A stretch of 64,000 nucleotides of DNA, from the NCBI RefSeq assembly GCF_030285925.1, contig NZ_CP127251.1, forward strand, positions 124,001 through 188,000. The letters are read 5' to 3'. Position 1 is the first letter of the stretch. Every line of letters starts with the position of its first letter. Of the stretch, positions 1 through 9,151 are shown one piece after another. Under the pieces are notes generated by a model. It was given only the letters and a program-made list of their open reading frames with translations. It searched no databases and was not told where the DNA came from. The translations under genes were made by a program, and so were the position numbers. The stretch is from Devosia sp. YIM 151766 (GTDB lineage Bacteria > Pseudomonadota > Alphaproteobacteria > Rhizobiales > Devosiaceae).

Positions 1-116
1 TCGAAGTGACCTTGCAGCCCCGCGACCGGACGCTGACCGACGAGGACATCGACAAGGTCTCGGCCGCCGTGGTCGCGGCGGTGACCAAGGCCAGTGGCGG
101 CGAGTTGCGGAAATAA
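1..116 (+). CDS. pheT: Phenylalanyl-tRNA synthetase beta subunit, C-terminal end (partial)
   Basis: Only the last 37 codons are in the window, read in frame from base 3 to a TAA at 114-116. The peptide begins EVTLQPRDRTLTDEDID and ends in GGELRK, which matches the C-terminal anticodon-binding (FDX-ACB) fold that closes PheT: a beta strand (VTLQP), the D-R-TLTDEDID helix start, and a final K-x-x-GGxLR tail. PheT forms the alpha2-beta2 cytoplasmic enzyme that charges tRNA-Phe; a tRNA-Phe gene is found later in the window but is not linked to it. Everything upstream, presumably including pheS, lies outside the window. The identification rests on this short tail only. Confidence 0.75.
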   Translation, partial: EVTLQPRDRTLTDEDIDKVSAAVVAAVTKASGGELRK

Positions 117-128
117 CGGCAAGCACGG

Positions 129-268
129 TCTCCCCTCTCCCCTTGTGGGAGAGGGCGGGTCGCGCCCGGCGCGGGACGGGTGAGGGGTTTCTCACGGCGC
201 GCTGGTGAGGTTTTTGAGAGACCCCCTCATCCGCCCTTCGGGCACCGTCTCCCGCGAGGGGAGAAGGA
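129..268. repeat. Paired REP-like inverted element between pheT and folC
   Basis: Two copies of a roughly 50-base GC-rich element face each other. The left copy runs CCTCTCCCCTTGTGGGAGAGG, then a GGGTCGCGCCC core, and ends GGGTGAGGGG. The right copy reads the same way on the other strand (CCCTCATCCGCCCTTCGGGC to GCGAGGGGAGAAGG). The same family recurs at 6225-6345, so this is a dispersed intergenic element resembling BIME/REP pairs. It could form hairpins in the pheT 3' UTR. It also fills the gap before folC. Confidence 0.7.
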
Positions 269-286
269 AAGTCACCGGAGTTCGCC

Positions 287-1576
287 ATGTCCCGCACCGA
301 CGCCATTCTCGCCCGCCTCAGCCGGCTGCATCCCAAGCTGATCGATCTCAGCCTCGACCGCATGCTGCCGCTCCTGGACCGGCTGGGCAATCCGCAGGAT
401 CGCCTGCCGCCGGTCATCCATGTCGCCGGCACCAATGGCAAGGGTTCCACTATCGCCTTTCTGCGCGCCTTTCTCGAAGCGGCGGGCCAGCGCGTGCATG
501 TCTATAATTCCCCCCATCTCGTGCGCTTCAACGAACGCATCCGCCTGGCCGGCACGCTGGTGGAGACAGAGCGGCTCAACGCCGCGCTCGAAGCGGTGGA
601 GCGGGCCAATAAGGGTGACCCGATCACCTTTTTCGAGATCACCACCGTCACCGCCTTCGAGCTTTTTGCCGAAAGCGCCGCGGATTATCTGCTGCTCGAA
701 ACCGGCATGGGCGGCACTTACGACACCACCAATGTGGTCAAGCATCCGCTGGGCACCATCATCACGCCCATCGACTTCGACCATCAGGGCTTTCTGGGCA
801 ATAACCTTGCCGACATCGCCGCCAACAAGGCCGGCATCTTCAAGCGCGGCGCCGGCGCCGTCATCGGCCTGCAACAGGACGAGGCGCGCCGGGTGCTGGA
901 GCGGGCCGCCCATCGCCTGGCCATCCGCCCGTTCTGGCAGGGCGAGGATTTCCACGGCGCCGGCGCCGATGGACGGCTGACCTATCAGGACGAGCACGGC
1001 CTGCTCGACCTGCCGCCGCCGGCTCTGGCGGGGCTGCATCAATACGACAATGCCGCCTTGGCCATCGCCGCCACCCGCCATTTCGGCCTGCCCGTCGATG
1101 AGCAGGCCCTGGCCGCCGGGCTGCGCCGCGTCTCCTGGCCGGCGCGGATGCAGCCGATCCGCCGGGGCAGGCTGCGCGACATGCTGCCGCCCGGCCACGA
1201 ACTCTGGCTCGATGGCGGCCACAATGCCCATGGCGCCGCCGCCATGGCCCGCACCATCGCCGCCATGCCCGAAAAGCCGTTGATCCTGATCCTGGGCATG
1301 ATGAATACACGCGCGCCCGAGGATGTGCTCGCCCCGTTCCGCGATCTGGCGCCCCGGGATATCATGACGCTGACCATTCCGGGCGAGCCCAATGCCCATC
1401 AAGGGGCCGAAATCGCCGCCCGCGCCCGCGCCATGGGCTTCGCGGCGCAGGCGCTGCCCTCTCTCTCCGCCGCCCTGGCCGAGGCGGCCCGGGTGGAGGC
1501 AGCCCGGGTGCTGATCTGCGGCTCGCTCTATCTGGCAGGCGATGTGCTGGACCAAAACGGCACGCCGCCGGATTAG
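287..1576 (+). CDS. folC: Bifunctional folylpolyglutamate synthase / dihydrofolate synthase
   Basis: A 429-residue Mur-ligase-family enzyme that adds glutamate to dihydropteroate and to tetrahydrofolates in the cytoplasm, using ATP. The P-loop is HVAGTNGKGST at about residues 45-55. The folate-binding SPHLVRFNERI follows at 75-85, and LLLETGMGGTYDTTN near 148 is the conserved central motif. The C-terminal Mur ligase domain carries WLDGGHNAHG, the glutamate-ligase signature. Length is normal for the family. The ATG at 287 follows a GGAG at a suitable distance. It stands alone here: the gene before it ends at 116 with a REP pair between, and the next gene is convergent. It is not next to accD, its frequent partner in alphaproteobacteria. 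Confidence 0.95.
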   Translation: MSRTDAILARLSRLHPKLIDLSLDRMLPLLDRLGNPQDRLPPVIHVAGTNGKGSTIAFLRAFLEAAGQRVHVYNSPHLVRFNERIRLAGTLVETERLNAALEAVERANKGDPITFFEITTVTAFELFAESAADYLLLETGMGGTYDTTNVVKHPLGTIITPIDFDHQGFLGNNLADIAANKAGIFKRGAGAVIGLQQDEARRVLERAAHRLAIRPFWQGEDFHGAGADGRLTYQDEHGLLDLPPPALAGLHQYDNAALAIAATRHFGLPVDEQALAAGLRRVSWPARMQPIRRGRLRDMLPPGHELWLDGGHNAHGAAAMARTIAAMPEKPLILILGMMNTRAPEDVLAPFRDLAPRDIMTLTIPGEPNAHQGAEIAARARAMGFAAQALPSLSAALAEAARVEAARVLICGSLYLAGDVLDQNGTPPD

Positions 1577-1614
1577 GCAAAGGCGGGCTTACAAAGGCGC
1601 CAAAATCACCGCCC

Positions 1615-1692
1615 GTCACCCTCGCGCTCGACGCGAGGGCTATGGCGACAGGCCCCACAAACAAAAACCCTCGCGTCAGGCGCGAGGGTGAC
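1615..1692. repeat. Inverted GTCACCCTCGCG element between convergent folC and ptsN
   Basis: A long inverted repeat. The left arm GTCACCCTCGCGCTCGACG is mirrored by the right arm ending CAGGCGCGAGGGTGAC, with about 30 bases between. A related element with the same GTCACCC...GGGTGAC ends lies at 16033-16103, and a half copy near 11965. Lying between two convergent genes, it could act as a bidirectional terminator, but there is no T tract. Confidence 0.65.
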
Positions 1693-1710
1693 GATTCGGG
1701 CAATAATGGA

Positions 1711-2178
1711 TCAGGCGGCGCAGTCCGATTCCTGCGGCGCGATCAGCACGGCGCGGAGCTTGGCCGGGTCGGCTTCATTGCGCAGCACGTCCACCACGGC
1801 TTCGGTGCGTAGCAGGCGCGCCACGCGCGACAGCGCCTTGAGGTGATCGGCGCCCGCCCCGACCGGGGCCAGCAGCAGCATGACCAGGTCCACCGGCTGG
1901 TCGTCCATCGAATCGAATTCGATGGGCGAATCGAGCCGGGCAAAGGCGGCATAGACGCCCTTGAGTCCCTTGAGCTTGCCATGGGGAATGGCGATGCCAT
2001 TGCCCAGCCCGGTGGACCCCAGTTCTTCACGCGCCACCAGCGCCTCGACGATCTCGCCCTTGGAGAGGCCGGTTCGTTCGGCTGCCTGTTGCGCAAGGAT
2101 TTCAAAGAGCTGGCGTTTGTCGGTGATCCCCGTGCAAGTCAGCACGGAGTCTTCCGCCAGAATATTGGCCAATTCCAT
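1711..2178 (-). CDS. ptsN: PTS IIA-like nitrogen regulatory protein PtsN (EIIA-Ntr)
   Basis: A 155-residue EIIA domain of the nitrogen phosphotransferase system, which takes phosphate from NPr and regulates potassium transport, nitrogen and carbon balance by protein contacts. The phospho-accepting histidine is His66 in GIAIPHGKL (61-69). The N-terminus MELANILAEDSV and the LSKGEIVEALVAREELGSTGLGNG run are typical of PtsN and not of sugar-specific EIIA. It lies 47 bases downstream of hpf on the same strand, the classical hpf-ptsN pair. The usual rpoN upstream of hpf is absent here. Confidence 0.95.
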   Translation of the reverse strand: MELANILAEDSVLTCTGITDKRQLFEILAQQAAERTGLSKGEIVEALVAREELGSTGLGNGIAIPHGKLKGLKGVYAAFARLDSPIEFDSMDDQPVDLVMLLLAPVGAGADHLKALSRVARLLRTEAVVDVLRNEADPAKLRAVLIAPQESDCAA

Positions 2179-2225
2179 TAATCTGCCTTGGGAACTATTT
2201 ATCCAAATTCGAGCAAACGCGCCGG

Positions 2226-2801
2226 TCAGTTGGCGCCCAGGGCCGGATCGATCCAGCCAATATTGCCGTCCGCGCGGCGGTAGACCACATTTAGACCACC
2301 ATGTCCAGCGTGACGAAAGATCACAAACTGCTGACCGGCGAGATCGAGTTCCATCACGGCCTCCTCCACGCTCAGGGCCCGCAGGCTCTTGGTGCTTTCG
2401 GCCACCACCGGCGGCGCGTAATCCTCTTCGAGCTCCTCATGGGCGTCGGCGGCGCCCAGAACGGTATATTGCGCCAATATGGCCTCGGCGGCGCTGCCAT
2501 TGCCCTTGCGGTGGCTGCGCAGCTTGCGGTTATAGCGGCGCAGGCGCTTTTCGATATTGAGCGCCATGACCTCATAGGCGCCGGTGGCGTCCGCCGCCTG
2601 GGCGCTGGCCTGGAGCGTGGCGCCGCTATCCAGATGCACCACGCAATCGGCGCGATATCCCATTCCGTCGGGCGACAGGGTCAGGTGGCCGTCATAGCCG
2701 CCGTCGAAATATTTCCCCACGACATTGGCGAAATGTTCTTCCGCCTTGCCGCGGAGGGCATCGCCGACATCCATGTTCTTTCCCGAAACGCGCAAGGTCA
2801 T
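2226..2801 (-). CDS. hpf: Ribosome hibernation-promoting factor, long form
   Basis: A 191-residue protein in two parts: an N-terminal S30AE/YfiA domain (MTLRVSGKNMDVGDALR through about residue 105) that binds the 30S decoding centre, and a C-terminal dimerisation domain (about 130-190, SLSVEEAVMELDLAGQQFVIFRHAGHGGLNVVYRRADGNIGWIDP). Long HPF joins two 70S ribosomes into inactive 100S particles in stationary phase. I chose the ATG at 2801 because GAAAGGAAAAAAGCC precedes it as a ribosome binding site; an in-frame start 15 codons earlier has none. ptsN follows. The usual sigma-54 gene is missing upstream; a universal stress gene is there instead. Confidence 0.93.
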   Translation of the reverse strand: MTLRVSGKNMDVGDALRGKAEEHFANVVGKYFDGGYDGHLTLSPDGMGYRADCVVHLDSGATLQASAQAADATGAYEVMALNIEKRLRRYNRKLRSHRKGNGSAAEAILAQYTVLGAADAHEELEEDYAPPVVAESTKSLRALSVEEAVMELDLAGQQFVIFRHAGHGGLNVVYRRADGNIGWIDPALGAN

Positions 2802-2840
2802 GGCTTTTTTCCTTTCGGTCGTTTGGCTCGACGCGAGAGT

Positions 2841-2920
2841 TCCCAAAAGCCGCTTCCCGGCTTTACGGGATCACGTCTGCCGACACCCCTGACATGGGGT
2901 GGCGACATCCCGGATGCTAG
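2841..2920 (-). promoter_or_regulatory. Two small inverted repeats in the hpf upstream region
   Basis: The 258-base gap between the universal stress gene and hpf has no ORF of note. On the minus strand it contains CACCCC-N6-GGGGTG (near 2894-2911) and, nearer hpf, AGCCG-GGAAG-CGGCT followed by TTTTG. The first could be an operator, the second a weak terminator for the usp transcript or a leader hairpin. No convincing sigma-54 or sigma-32 motif was seen. Confidence 0.3.
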
Positions 2921-3059
2921 CCCTGCTTTGTCGCGCCTGTCCATGCGCAAAGCCGTTCTCACCATCAATTCGCCGGACAACAGCATTTGCCCCGAGCTGA
3001 TGCCCAGCCATTCGCGCCCGGCTCTCATCGCCTGTTTTCGGGATTTCCCCGGGGAACGC

Positions 3060-3533
3060 TCAGCAGATCGCGATGATTTCCTCGTCGCTCATGCGGCCCG
3101 GCACGATGGTCAGCGGAATCGGCAGCGCATGGGCGCGGGCGGCGAAGTGATTGACCAGCGGCCCCGGTCCCTCGGTGGATTTGGAAGCGGCCAGCACCAG
3201 GATGGCGATATCGGCGTCATGGGCGATGACCTCTTCGATCTGCTCGGGGCCATTGCCCTCGCGAATCACCGATTCGGCGCGGACATCGCCGATTTCCCGA
3301 ATCCGGGCCAGGCGCATGTCGAGATTGCGCTCGGCCTCCTCCACCGCCTCGGCCCGCAGCACTTCCTCGACGCCCATGCCGATGAATTCCGGCGTGGGGA
3401 TGACGCTGAGCAGCACCACGGTGCCGCCGGTGCGCCTGGTCCGATAGGCGGCAAAGGTCAGGGCGCGGTCGCATTCCTCGGTCTCGTCGATGATCACCAG
3501 GAATTTGCGCTTATATTCAACCTCGGAGACCAT
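3060..3533 (-). CDS. Universal stress protein, UspA family
   Basis: A 157-residue single Usp domain (alpha/beta, Rossmann-like). The FLVIIDETEECDRALTFAAYRTRRTGGTVVLLSVIP start is typical, with the conserved Asp at the end of beta 1. The C-terminal part shows ILVLAASKSTEGPGPLVNHFAARAHALPIPLTIVPG, a loose form of the ATP-binding G-x2-G-x9-G motif, so nucleotide binding is possible but not certain. It ends the minus-strand mutS-glnD-murJ-trpS-usp run and starts 19 bases after trpS stops, so co-transcription with trpS is likely. The specific stress role cannot be read from the sequence. Confidence 0.88.
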   Translation of the reverse strand: MVSEVEYKRKFLVIIDETEECDRALTFAAYRTRRTGGTVVLLSVIPTPEFIGMGVEEVLRAEAVEEAERNLDMRLARIREIGDVRAESVIREGNGPEQIEEVIAHDADIAILVLAASKSTEGPGPLVNHFAARAHALPIPLTIVPGRMSDEEIIAIC

Positions 3534-3551
3534 GGGTCCTCCTCAGGGCAA

Positions 3552-4589
3552 TCAGCGGATGAAGCCGATGATAGAGCGAACTTCGGCCATTGTCTGTTCG
3601 GCAATGACGCTCGCGCGGGCGGCGCCGTCGCGCAAGACGGCGTCGATGGTTTCCGGATCGTCCAGCAGGCGGCGCATCTGCTCGCTCATCGGCGCCAGCA
3701 CCGACACGGCGAGATCGGCCAGAGCCGGCTTGAACCGGCCCCAGCCCTGGCCGCCGAATTCGGCCAGGACCTCCGGCTTGGTCTTGTCGGAAAGCGCCGC
3801 ATAGATGCCGACCAAGTTGTCGGCCTCCGGACGGTCCTTGAGCCCGTCCACCATCAGGGGCAGTTCGGCCGGATCGGTGGTCGCCTTCCGAATCTTTTTG
3901 GCGATGGCGTCGGCATCGTCCAGCAGGGAAATGCGCGACTGCTCGGACGGGTCCGACTTGCTCATCTTCTTGGTGCCGTCGCGCAGGCTCATGATGCGCG
4001 TGGCCGGCCCGGCGATCAGCGGCTCGGTGATCGGAAAGAATTCCCCGTCGACGCCCAGACCTTGCTCGGCAATGGCGGCGGCATAATCATTGTTGAACTT
4101 GGCGGCGATGTCGCGCGTCAGTTCCAGATGCTGCTTCTGGTCGTCGCCCACCGGCACATGGGTGCCCTTATAGAGCAGGATGTCGGCGGCCATCAGCGAG
4201 GGATAGGCGAACAGCCCCAGCGAGACATTCTCGCTGTTCTTGCCGGCCTTGTCCTTGAACTGGGTCATGCGGGCCATCCAGCCCATGCGCGCGATGCAAT
4301 TGAACACCCAGGCCAGTTCGGCGTGCTGCACGACCTGGGACTGGTTGAAAATGATCGAGCGCTTCGGATCGATGCCGGCGGCGATGAAGGCGGCGGCGAC
4401 TTCGCGCGTGGCGCGGCGCAGCGCATTGGGTTCCTGCCAGACGGTGATGGCATGCATGTCGACCACGCAATAGATGGTCTCATGGGTATCCTGCAACGGC
4501 ACGAAGCGGCGGATGGCGCCGAGATAATTGCCCAGATGCAGGTCGCCGGAAGGCTGGATGCCGGAAAAGACGCGCTGGGTGAAAGTCAT
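3552..4589 (-). CDS. trpS: Tryptophanyl-tRNA synthetase
   Basis: A 345-residue class I aminoacyl-tRNA synthetase that attaches tryptophan to tRNA-Trp in the cytoplasm. The HIGH-type motif is in [18 protein letters not shown] (residues 8-25), and the KMSKS loop is [11 protein letters not shown] at about 205-213. Length is normal for the bacterial enzyme (about 330-350). It lies 70 bases downstream of murJ and 18 upstream of usp, all on the minus strand, as is common in rhizobia. Confidence 0.97.
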   Translation of the reverse strand: MTFTQRVFSGIQPSGDLHLGNYLGAIRRFVPLQDTHETIYCVVDMHAITVWQEPNALRRATREVAAAFIAAGIDPKRSIIFNQSQVVQHAELAWVFNCIARMGWMARMTQFKDKAGKNSENVSLGLFAYPSLMAADILLYKGTHVPVGDDQKQHLELTRDIAAKFNNDYAAAIAEQGLGVDGEFFPITEPLIAGPATRIMSLRDGTKKMSKSDPSEQSRISLLDDADAIAKKIRKATTDPAELPLMVDGLKDRPEADNLVGIYAALSDKTKPEVLAEFGGQGWGRFKPALADLAVSVLAPMSEQMRRLLDDPETIDAVLRDGAARASVIAEQTMAEVRSIIGFIR

Positions 4590-4659
4590 GAAGGGGCCTG
4601 GCAGTTCTTAATAGGGCGGAGAGGCTGTTAGCACGGCAAGGGGCTGGGGAACAATGCGC

Positions 4660-6219
4660 TTAGCGGCGGCGCAAGCGGGCCAGCAATTGCCCGAGGCGCT
4701 GGGTGCCGGAAATGTGGATGAGGGTGAAATAGGTCGCGACGCCGAACAGCATCAAGGCCGCCAGCACCCCCGCCTGCCGCCAGAGCGGTATGCCGGGCAG
4801 CAGATGCGCGGCGCCCCGATCGGCCAGGGCCCATAAGGCGCCGCCCATGATCAGGGCGATCAGCAGAATGGCGAACTGGCCCCGCCATTGCGCCCCGCTG
4901 GGCCGGAAATGGCCGCGCAGCGCCAGGGTTCCGCCCAGCAGCAACACGTTGAGCCAGGCCGCAGCCGCCGTGGCGATGGCGATGCCGACATGCAGCAGGC
5001 TGGGGAACAGCCAGAGCGAGATGGCGATATTGGCGCCGACGCTCGCCCCGGCGAACACGGTCGGGGTCAGCGTATCCTCGCGGGCGAAAAAGCCCGGCTG
5101 CAAGATGCGGATCAGCACATAGGCGGGCAGGCCGGCCGAAAAGGCCACCAGCGTCTCGGCGGTCTGCATCGTCGCCATTGCGTCGAAAGCGCCGCGCTCG
5201 AACAGCACCCGCACGATGGGCTCGGCCAAAGCCATCAGGGCGAACGCCGCCGGCATGGTCAGCAGCATGGCGACGAACAGCGCCTGGTCCTGGCTGGCCC
5301 GCGCCGCGCTCTCGCGCCCGCCTTTCAGGTGCCGGGACAGTTCGGGCAGCAGCACCGTGCCGATGGCGATGCCGATAATGCCCAGCGGCAATTGATAGAG
5401 CCGGTCGGCATAGGAGAGCACGGAAATGGCATTGTCGGCGCCCGAGGCGATGATCGTGCCGATGAAGATATTGATCTGGGTAATGCCGCCGGCCAGGATC
5501 GCCGGCAGGGCCAGCACCCAGAAGCGCCGCACTTCCGCATCGAATTGCGGCAGCCGCAGCACCGGGCGGAAACCGCTGCGCTCGATCGCCAGCCACACCA
5601 ACACCAATTGGGCGATGCCGCCGCCCATGCTGGCGATGGCGACCCAGATCGTGGCGCTGGCCGGGTCCTGCACCCAGAAGGTCGCCAGCGGCACCAGCAT
5701 GGCGATATTGACCAGGTTGAGCAGGACCGGCGCGAAGGCCGCCGCGAAGAACCGACCCAGCGTATTGAGGATCGCCCCATAGGCCGCCATCAGCGACATG
5801 CAGGCCAGATAGGGGAACATGATCCGCGTCAGCAGCACGGTGAGGTCGAACTTTTCCTTGTCGTCGACAAAGCCGGGCACGAAGGCGACCATGATCTGGG
5901 GCATGAAGATTTCGACCAGGATCGTCACCAGGACCAGCATGGCGACGAGCCAGCTCATGATCCGCCCGGCCAATAGCCGGGCGCCCGCCTCGCCCTCGCG
6001 CTCCAGGGCGCCCGAGAACATCGGCACGAAGGCGGTGTTGAAGGCGCCTTCGGCGAACAGCCGGCGGAACAGGTTGGGAAAGCGGAAGGCGGCGAAGAAG
6101 GCGTCGGCCGCCGGTCCCGTCCCCAGCACCGCCGCCATCAGCGCATCGCGCGCAAAGCCGGCAATGCGGGACACCAGCGTCAGCGAACCGACCGAGACGA
6201 AATTGCGGAACAGACTCAC
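4660..6219 (-). CDS. murJ: Lipid II flippase MurJ (MviN family)
   Basis: A 519-residue integral inner-membrane protein of the MOP superfamily that moves lipid II across the membrane for peptidoglycan synthesis. The N-terminus SLFRNFVSVGSLTLVSRIAGFARDALMAAVLGTGPAADAFFAAFRFPNLFRRLFAEGAF carries the family signature with conserved arginines of the central cavity (R-I-x-G-x-x-R-D). About 14 hydrophobic helices are visible. The C-terminus is the basic tail LLARLRRR. It is preceded by a paired repeat at 6225-6345, which overlaps the likely promoter or ribosome-binding region, and then by glnD on the same strand. Confidence 0.95.
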   Translation of the reverse strand: MSLFRNFVSVGSLTLVSRIAGFARDALMAAVLGTGPAADAFFAAFRFPNLFRRLFAEGAFNTAFVPMFSGALEREGEAGARLLAGRIMSWLVAMLVLVTILVEIFMPQIMVAFVPGFVDDKEKFDLTVLLTRIMFPYLACMSLMAAYGAILNTLGRFFAAAFAPVLLNLVNIAMLVPLATFWVQDPASATIWVAIASMGGGIAQLVLVWLAIERSGFRPVLRLPQFDAEVRRFWVLALPAILAGGITQINIFIGTIIASGADNAISVLSYADRLYQLPLGIIGIAIGTVLLPELSRHLKGGRESAARASQDQALFVAMLLTMPAAFALMALAEPIVRVLFERGAFDAMATMQTAETLVAFSAGLPAYVLIRILQPGFFAREDTLTPTVFAGASVGANIAISLWLFPSLLHVGIAIATAAAAWLNVLLLGGTLALRGHFRPSGAQWRGQFAILLIALIMGGALWALADRGAAHLLPGIPLWRQAGVLAALMLFGVATYFTLIHISGTQRLGQLLARLRRR

Positions 6220-6224
6220 TTATT

Positions 6225-6345
6225 CTTCTCCCCCTCGGGGAGAAGGTGGCGCGCCGCGCCGGATGAGGGAGATGTCGGCAACGAACTTGGCGCTCACCCG
6301 TCTCGGCCTATGGCCGATCCACCCTTTCCCCGAGGAGGAGAGGAA
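6225..6345. repeat. Paired REP-like inverted element between glnD and murJ
   Basis: Second copy of the family at 129-268. The left half reads CTTCTCCCCCTCGGGGAGAAGG followed by a GGCGCGCCGCGCC core and GGATGAGGG. The right half is its inverted partner (TCACCCGTCTCGGCCTATGG to CCCCGAGGAGGAGAGG). Each half contains a strong hairpin. It sits directly before the murJ start codon, so it may separate glnD and murJ expression. Confidence 0.7.
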
Positions 6346-6355
6346 AAGAAGGCCC

Positions 6356-9151
6356 CTACCCATGGCCTACTCTTTTCTCCTCGACCGGCCGCTCGAATAC
6401 GCCCATCAGCGCGTCGTGGATCTTTTGCTGTCGCGCCTTCAGGTGAATCTTCTGCCCGGTAAGGTCGGTGACATAGAAGACGTCGACCGCCTTTTCGCCA
6501 TAGGTGCCGATATGGGCCGAGCCGATGGTGAGGCTGAGATCGGAAATCTCGCGGGTCAGTGCATAGAGCAGGCCGATGCGGTCGAGGCCGGACACTTCGA
6601 TGACGGTGAATTTCTCCGAAATGGCATTGGACACCACCACCTGTGCCGGCACCGCGAAGGGCCGGAGGCGCTTGTTGTAGCGGCTCTGCTTGCCCAGATC
6701 GATCAGCACCTGCCGCTGGCCCTGCAGGAGCTGGCGGACATTGTCGATGATCCGCGTCGCCCGGACCTTCTCGTCCTCATCGGAGGTGAAGGAGCGTCTG
6801 AGACGGAAAGTGTCGATGGCGCGGCCATCGCGGGTGGAGAAAATCTGCGCGCCGATGATGGAGGCGTCCTGCATGGTGCAGGCGCCGGCGATCAGCGACA
6901 GCAGCCGCGGATGGTCCGGCGTATAGAACGAGATTTCGGTGATGCCTTCAAAGGCCCGCACCCGGATCGAGCCGGCGAAAGCCTGGCCGCAATTATCGGC
7001 CTGCCGGATCATCTTGGCATGGACGATCTGCAATTCCGGTTCGGCCCGCAGCCAGTAATGGTCGTATTGGCGGGCGCAATAGGCTTCCACATCCGCGCCC
7101 GGCCACTCCAGCGCCGTTTCCAGCGCCCGCTTGGCCGCATTGACGCGCTCGGAATGGCTGACCTGGCTATGGCCGCCCGAGAGCAGCGGTTCGGTGGCAT
7201 AATAGAGCGCGCGCAGCAGCGAGCCTTTCCAGCCGGTCCAGGTGCCGGGCCCGACGGCGCGGATATCGCAGGCGGTCAGGATCATCAGCAGGGCCAGCCG
7301 CTGCGGCGATTGCACCTGTTCGGCAAAGGCCCTGGCGGTTTCCGGGTCCTGGATGTCGCGGGCCTGGGCGATCTCGCTCATCAGCAGATGATGCCCGATC
7401 AGCCAGGCCACGCTGTCGGTCTCGGCGGGATTGAGCCCGAAGCGGGGGCAGAGCTTGCGGGCGATGCGCGCCCCGGCAAGGGAATGGTCCTCCGGCCGGC
7501 CCTTGGCGATATCGTGCAGGAACAAGGCCACATAGAGCAGCCGCGTATCGTTGAGCTGCGGCAGCAATTCGTGGGTCAGCGGCAATTCCTCGCGCAGCCC
7601 GCCCGTGGCGATCTCGGCCATGACGCCCACGGCGCGGATCAGGTGCTCGTCCACCGTATAATGGTGGTACATATTGAACTGCATCAGCGCGACGATCCGG
7701 CCGAATTCGGGCACGAACTTGCCCAATACCCCGCTTTCGTTCATCTGCCGCAACATGCGTTCGACATAGAGCGGGCTGGTGAGAATGGTCAGGAAACAGG
7801 CATTGGCGCGGGCATCGTTGCGCAGCCGGTTGTCGATCAGGCGCAGACTGTCGCGGATATGCTTGATGGCGTCGGGATGGAACAGCAAGCGCTCCCGCCC
7901 GGCCACCATGAACATGCGGATGAGATTGACCGGGTCCTGCTCGAACACCTCTTCCGCCGCGATATTGAGCCGGCCATTGTCGAGGATGAAGGCGGTTTCG
8001 CCCTTGATCTTGCTCTGGCCGGAGCGAAATGGCGCCAGGGCGTCGCCCACCAGGCCCATATCCTTGACATGGTGGAATTCGAGACTGGCCGAAATGATGC
8101 GAGTGAGGTCCCCCACATCCTTGGCGACGAGGAAATAGCGCTTCATGAAGCGCTCGACCCCGAGCAGGCCCAGCCGCTGCGCATAGCCCATGCGGCTGGC
8201 GATATCGGGCTGCATGTCGAAGGTCAGCTTCTCGTCGGCGCGGCCGGTGATGAAATGCAGGTGGCACCGCACCGCCCAGAGAAAATCCTCGGCGCGGGAG
8301 AACAGGCGATATTCGGCGGCGCTGAGCACGCCCCGATTCACCAATTCCTGGCTGGATTTGACCTGGTAGAAATATTTGCCGATCCAGAACAGCGTGTTGA
8401 GGTCGCGCAGCCCGCCCTTGCCATCCTTGATATTGGGCTCGACCACATAGCGGGTATTGCCCATCTGCCGGTGGCGCTCGTCGCGCTCTTCCATCTTGGC
8501 GGCGATGAATTCCGGCCCGGTCCCCGGCATGATCTCGGTTTCGAAGCGATGGACGAGATTGTCGTAAAGCGCCTTGTCTCCGGTGAGATAGCGGGCTTCG
8601 AGCGTCGCCGTGCGCACCGTCATGTCGGCGCGGGCCATGCGGATGCATTCATCCACCGAGCGCACCGCATGGCCGACCTTCTGGCCCAAATCCCACAACA
8701 TATAGAGGATATATTCGGTGACCTGCTCGCCCCAGGGGGTCTGCTTGTAGGGCAGGATGAACAACAGGTCGATATCGCTGCCCGGCGCCAGGGTGCCGCG
8801 CCCATAGCCGCCCACCGCCGACAGCGCGATGGCCTCGGCACCGGAAGGATTGTCCACCGGATAGACCCGGCTCACCGCGAAACGGTGGATGGCGGTGACG
8901 ATCTCGTCCTGGGCGGCGGCCAGGTTCTGCGCGCAGCGGGTGCCGCGATTATTGGCCAGCAGCTCGGCCTCGGCGCTGGCCCTGGCATCGGCCAGGATCT
9001 GGCGGAAATGGCCCAGCACCGCCGCGCGGGCCGCGGGGGATTTGGCCGGCTCGCCGCCAATGGCGGCGTCCAGCTCGGCCATGATGGCATCGGCATTCCT
9101 CAGCGCGAACAATGGCTTTCTGGGCCTGGCCTCAGCTGCGGCGAGCGTCAT
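6356..9151 (-). CDS. glnD: Bifunctional uridylyltransferase / uridylyl-removing enzyme (PII regulator)
   Basis: A 931-residue nitrogen sensor that uridylylates PII proteins when glutamine is low and removes UMP when it is high. Domains in order: nucleotidyltransferase with [19 protein letters not shown] (about 108-126, the G-S-x-x-D-x-D metal site intact), a linker, an HD hydrolase domain with [15 protein letters not shown] (about 540-556), and two C-terminal ACT domains (starting near residues 740 and 850) that bind glutamine. All catalytic motifs are present. Its start overlaps the mutS stop by 20 bases, so translation is probably coupled to mutS. mutS-glnD-murJ is the standard rhizobial order. 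Confidence 0.96.
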   Translation of the reverse strand: MTLAAAEARPRKPLFALRNADAIMAELDAAIGGEPAKSPAARAAVLGHFRQILADARASAEAELLANNRGTRCAQNLAAAQDEIVTAIHRFAVSRVYPVDNPSGAEAIALSAVGGYGRGTLAPGSDIDLLFILPYKQTPWGEQVTEYILYMLWDLGQKVGHAVRSVDECIRMARADMTVRTATLEARYLTGDKALYDNLVHRFETEIMPGTGPEFIAAKMEERDERHRQMGNTRYVVEPNIKDGKGGLRDLNTLFWIGKYFYQVKSSQELVNRGVLSAAEYRLFSRAEDFLWAVRCHLHFITGRADEKLTFDMQPDIASRMGYAQRLGLLGVERFMKRYFLVAKDVGDLTRIISASLEFHHVKDMGLVGDALAPFRSGQSKIKGETAFILDNGRLNIAAEEVFEQDPVNLIRMFMVAGRERLLFHPDAIKHIRDSLRLIDNRLRNDARANACFLTILTSPLYVERMLRQMNESGVLGKFVPEFGRIVALMQFNMYHHYTVDEHLIRAVGVMAEIATGGLREELPLTHELLPQLNDTRLLYVALFLHDIAKGRPEDHSLAGARIARKLCPRFGLNPAETDSVAWLIGHHLLMSEIAQARDIQDPETARAFAEQVQSPQRLALLMILTACDIRAVGPGTWTGWKGSLLRALYYATEPLLSGGHSQVSHSERVNAAKRALETALEWPGADVEAYCARQYDHYWLRAEPELQIVHAKMIRQADNCGQAFAGSIRVRAFEGITEISFYTPDHPRLLSLIAGACTMQDASIIGAQIFSTRDGRAIDTFRLRRSFTSDEDEKVRATRIIDNVRQLLQGQRQVLIDLGKQSRYNKRLRPFAVPAQVVVSNAISEKFTVIEVSGLDRIGLLYALTREISDLSLTIGSAHIGTYGEKAVDVFYVTDLTGQKIHLKARQQKIHDALMGVFERPVEEKRVGHG

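Noticed and set aside
2301-4631. 776-codon open frame on the plus strand opposite hpf, usp and trpS
   Set aside because: Composition is that of an antisense shadow in GC-rich DNA (runs of H, G, Q, D). It covers three well recognised genes on the other strand.
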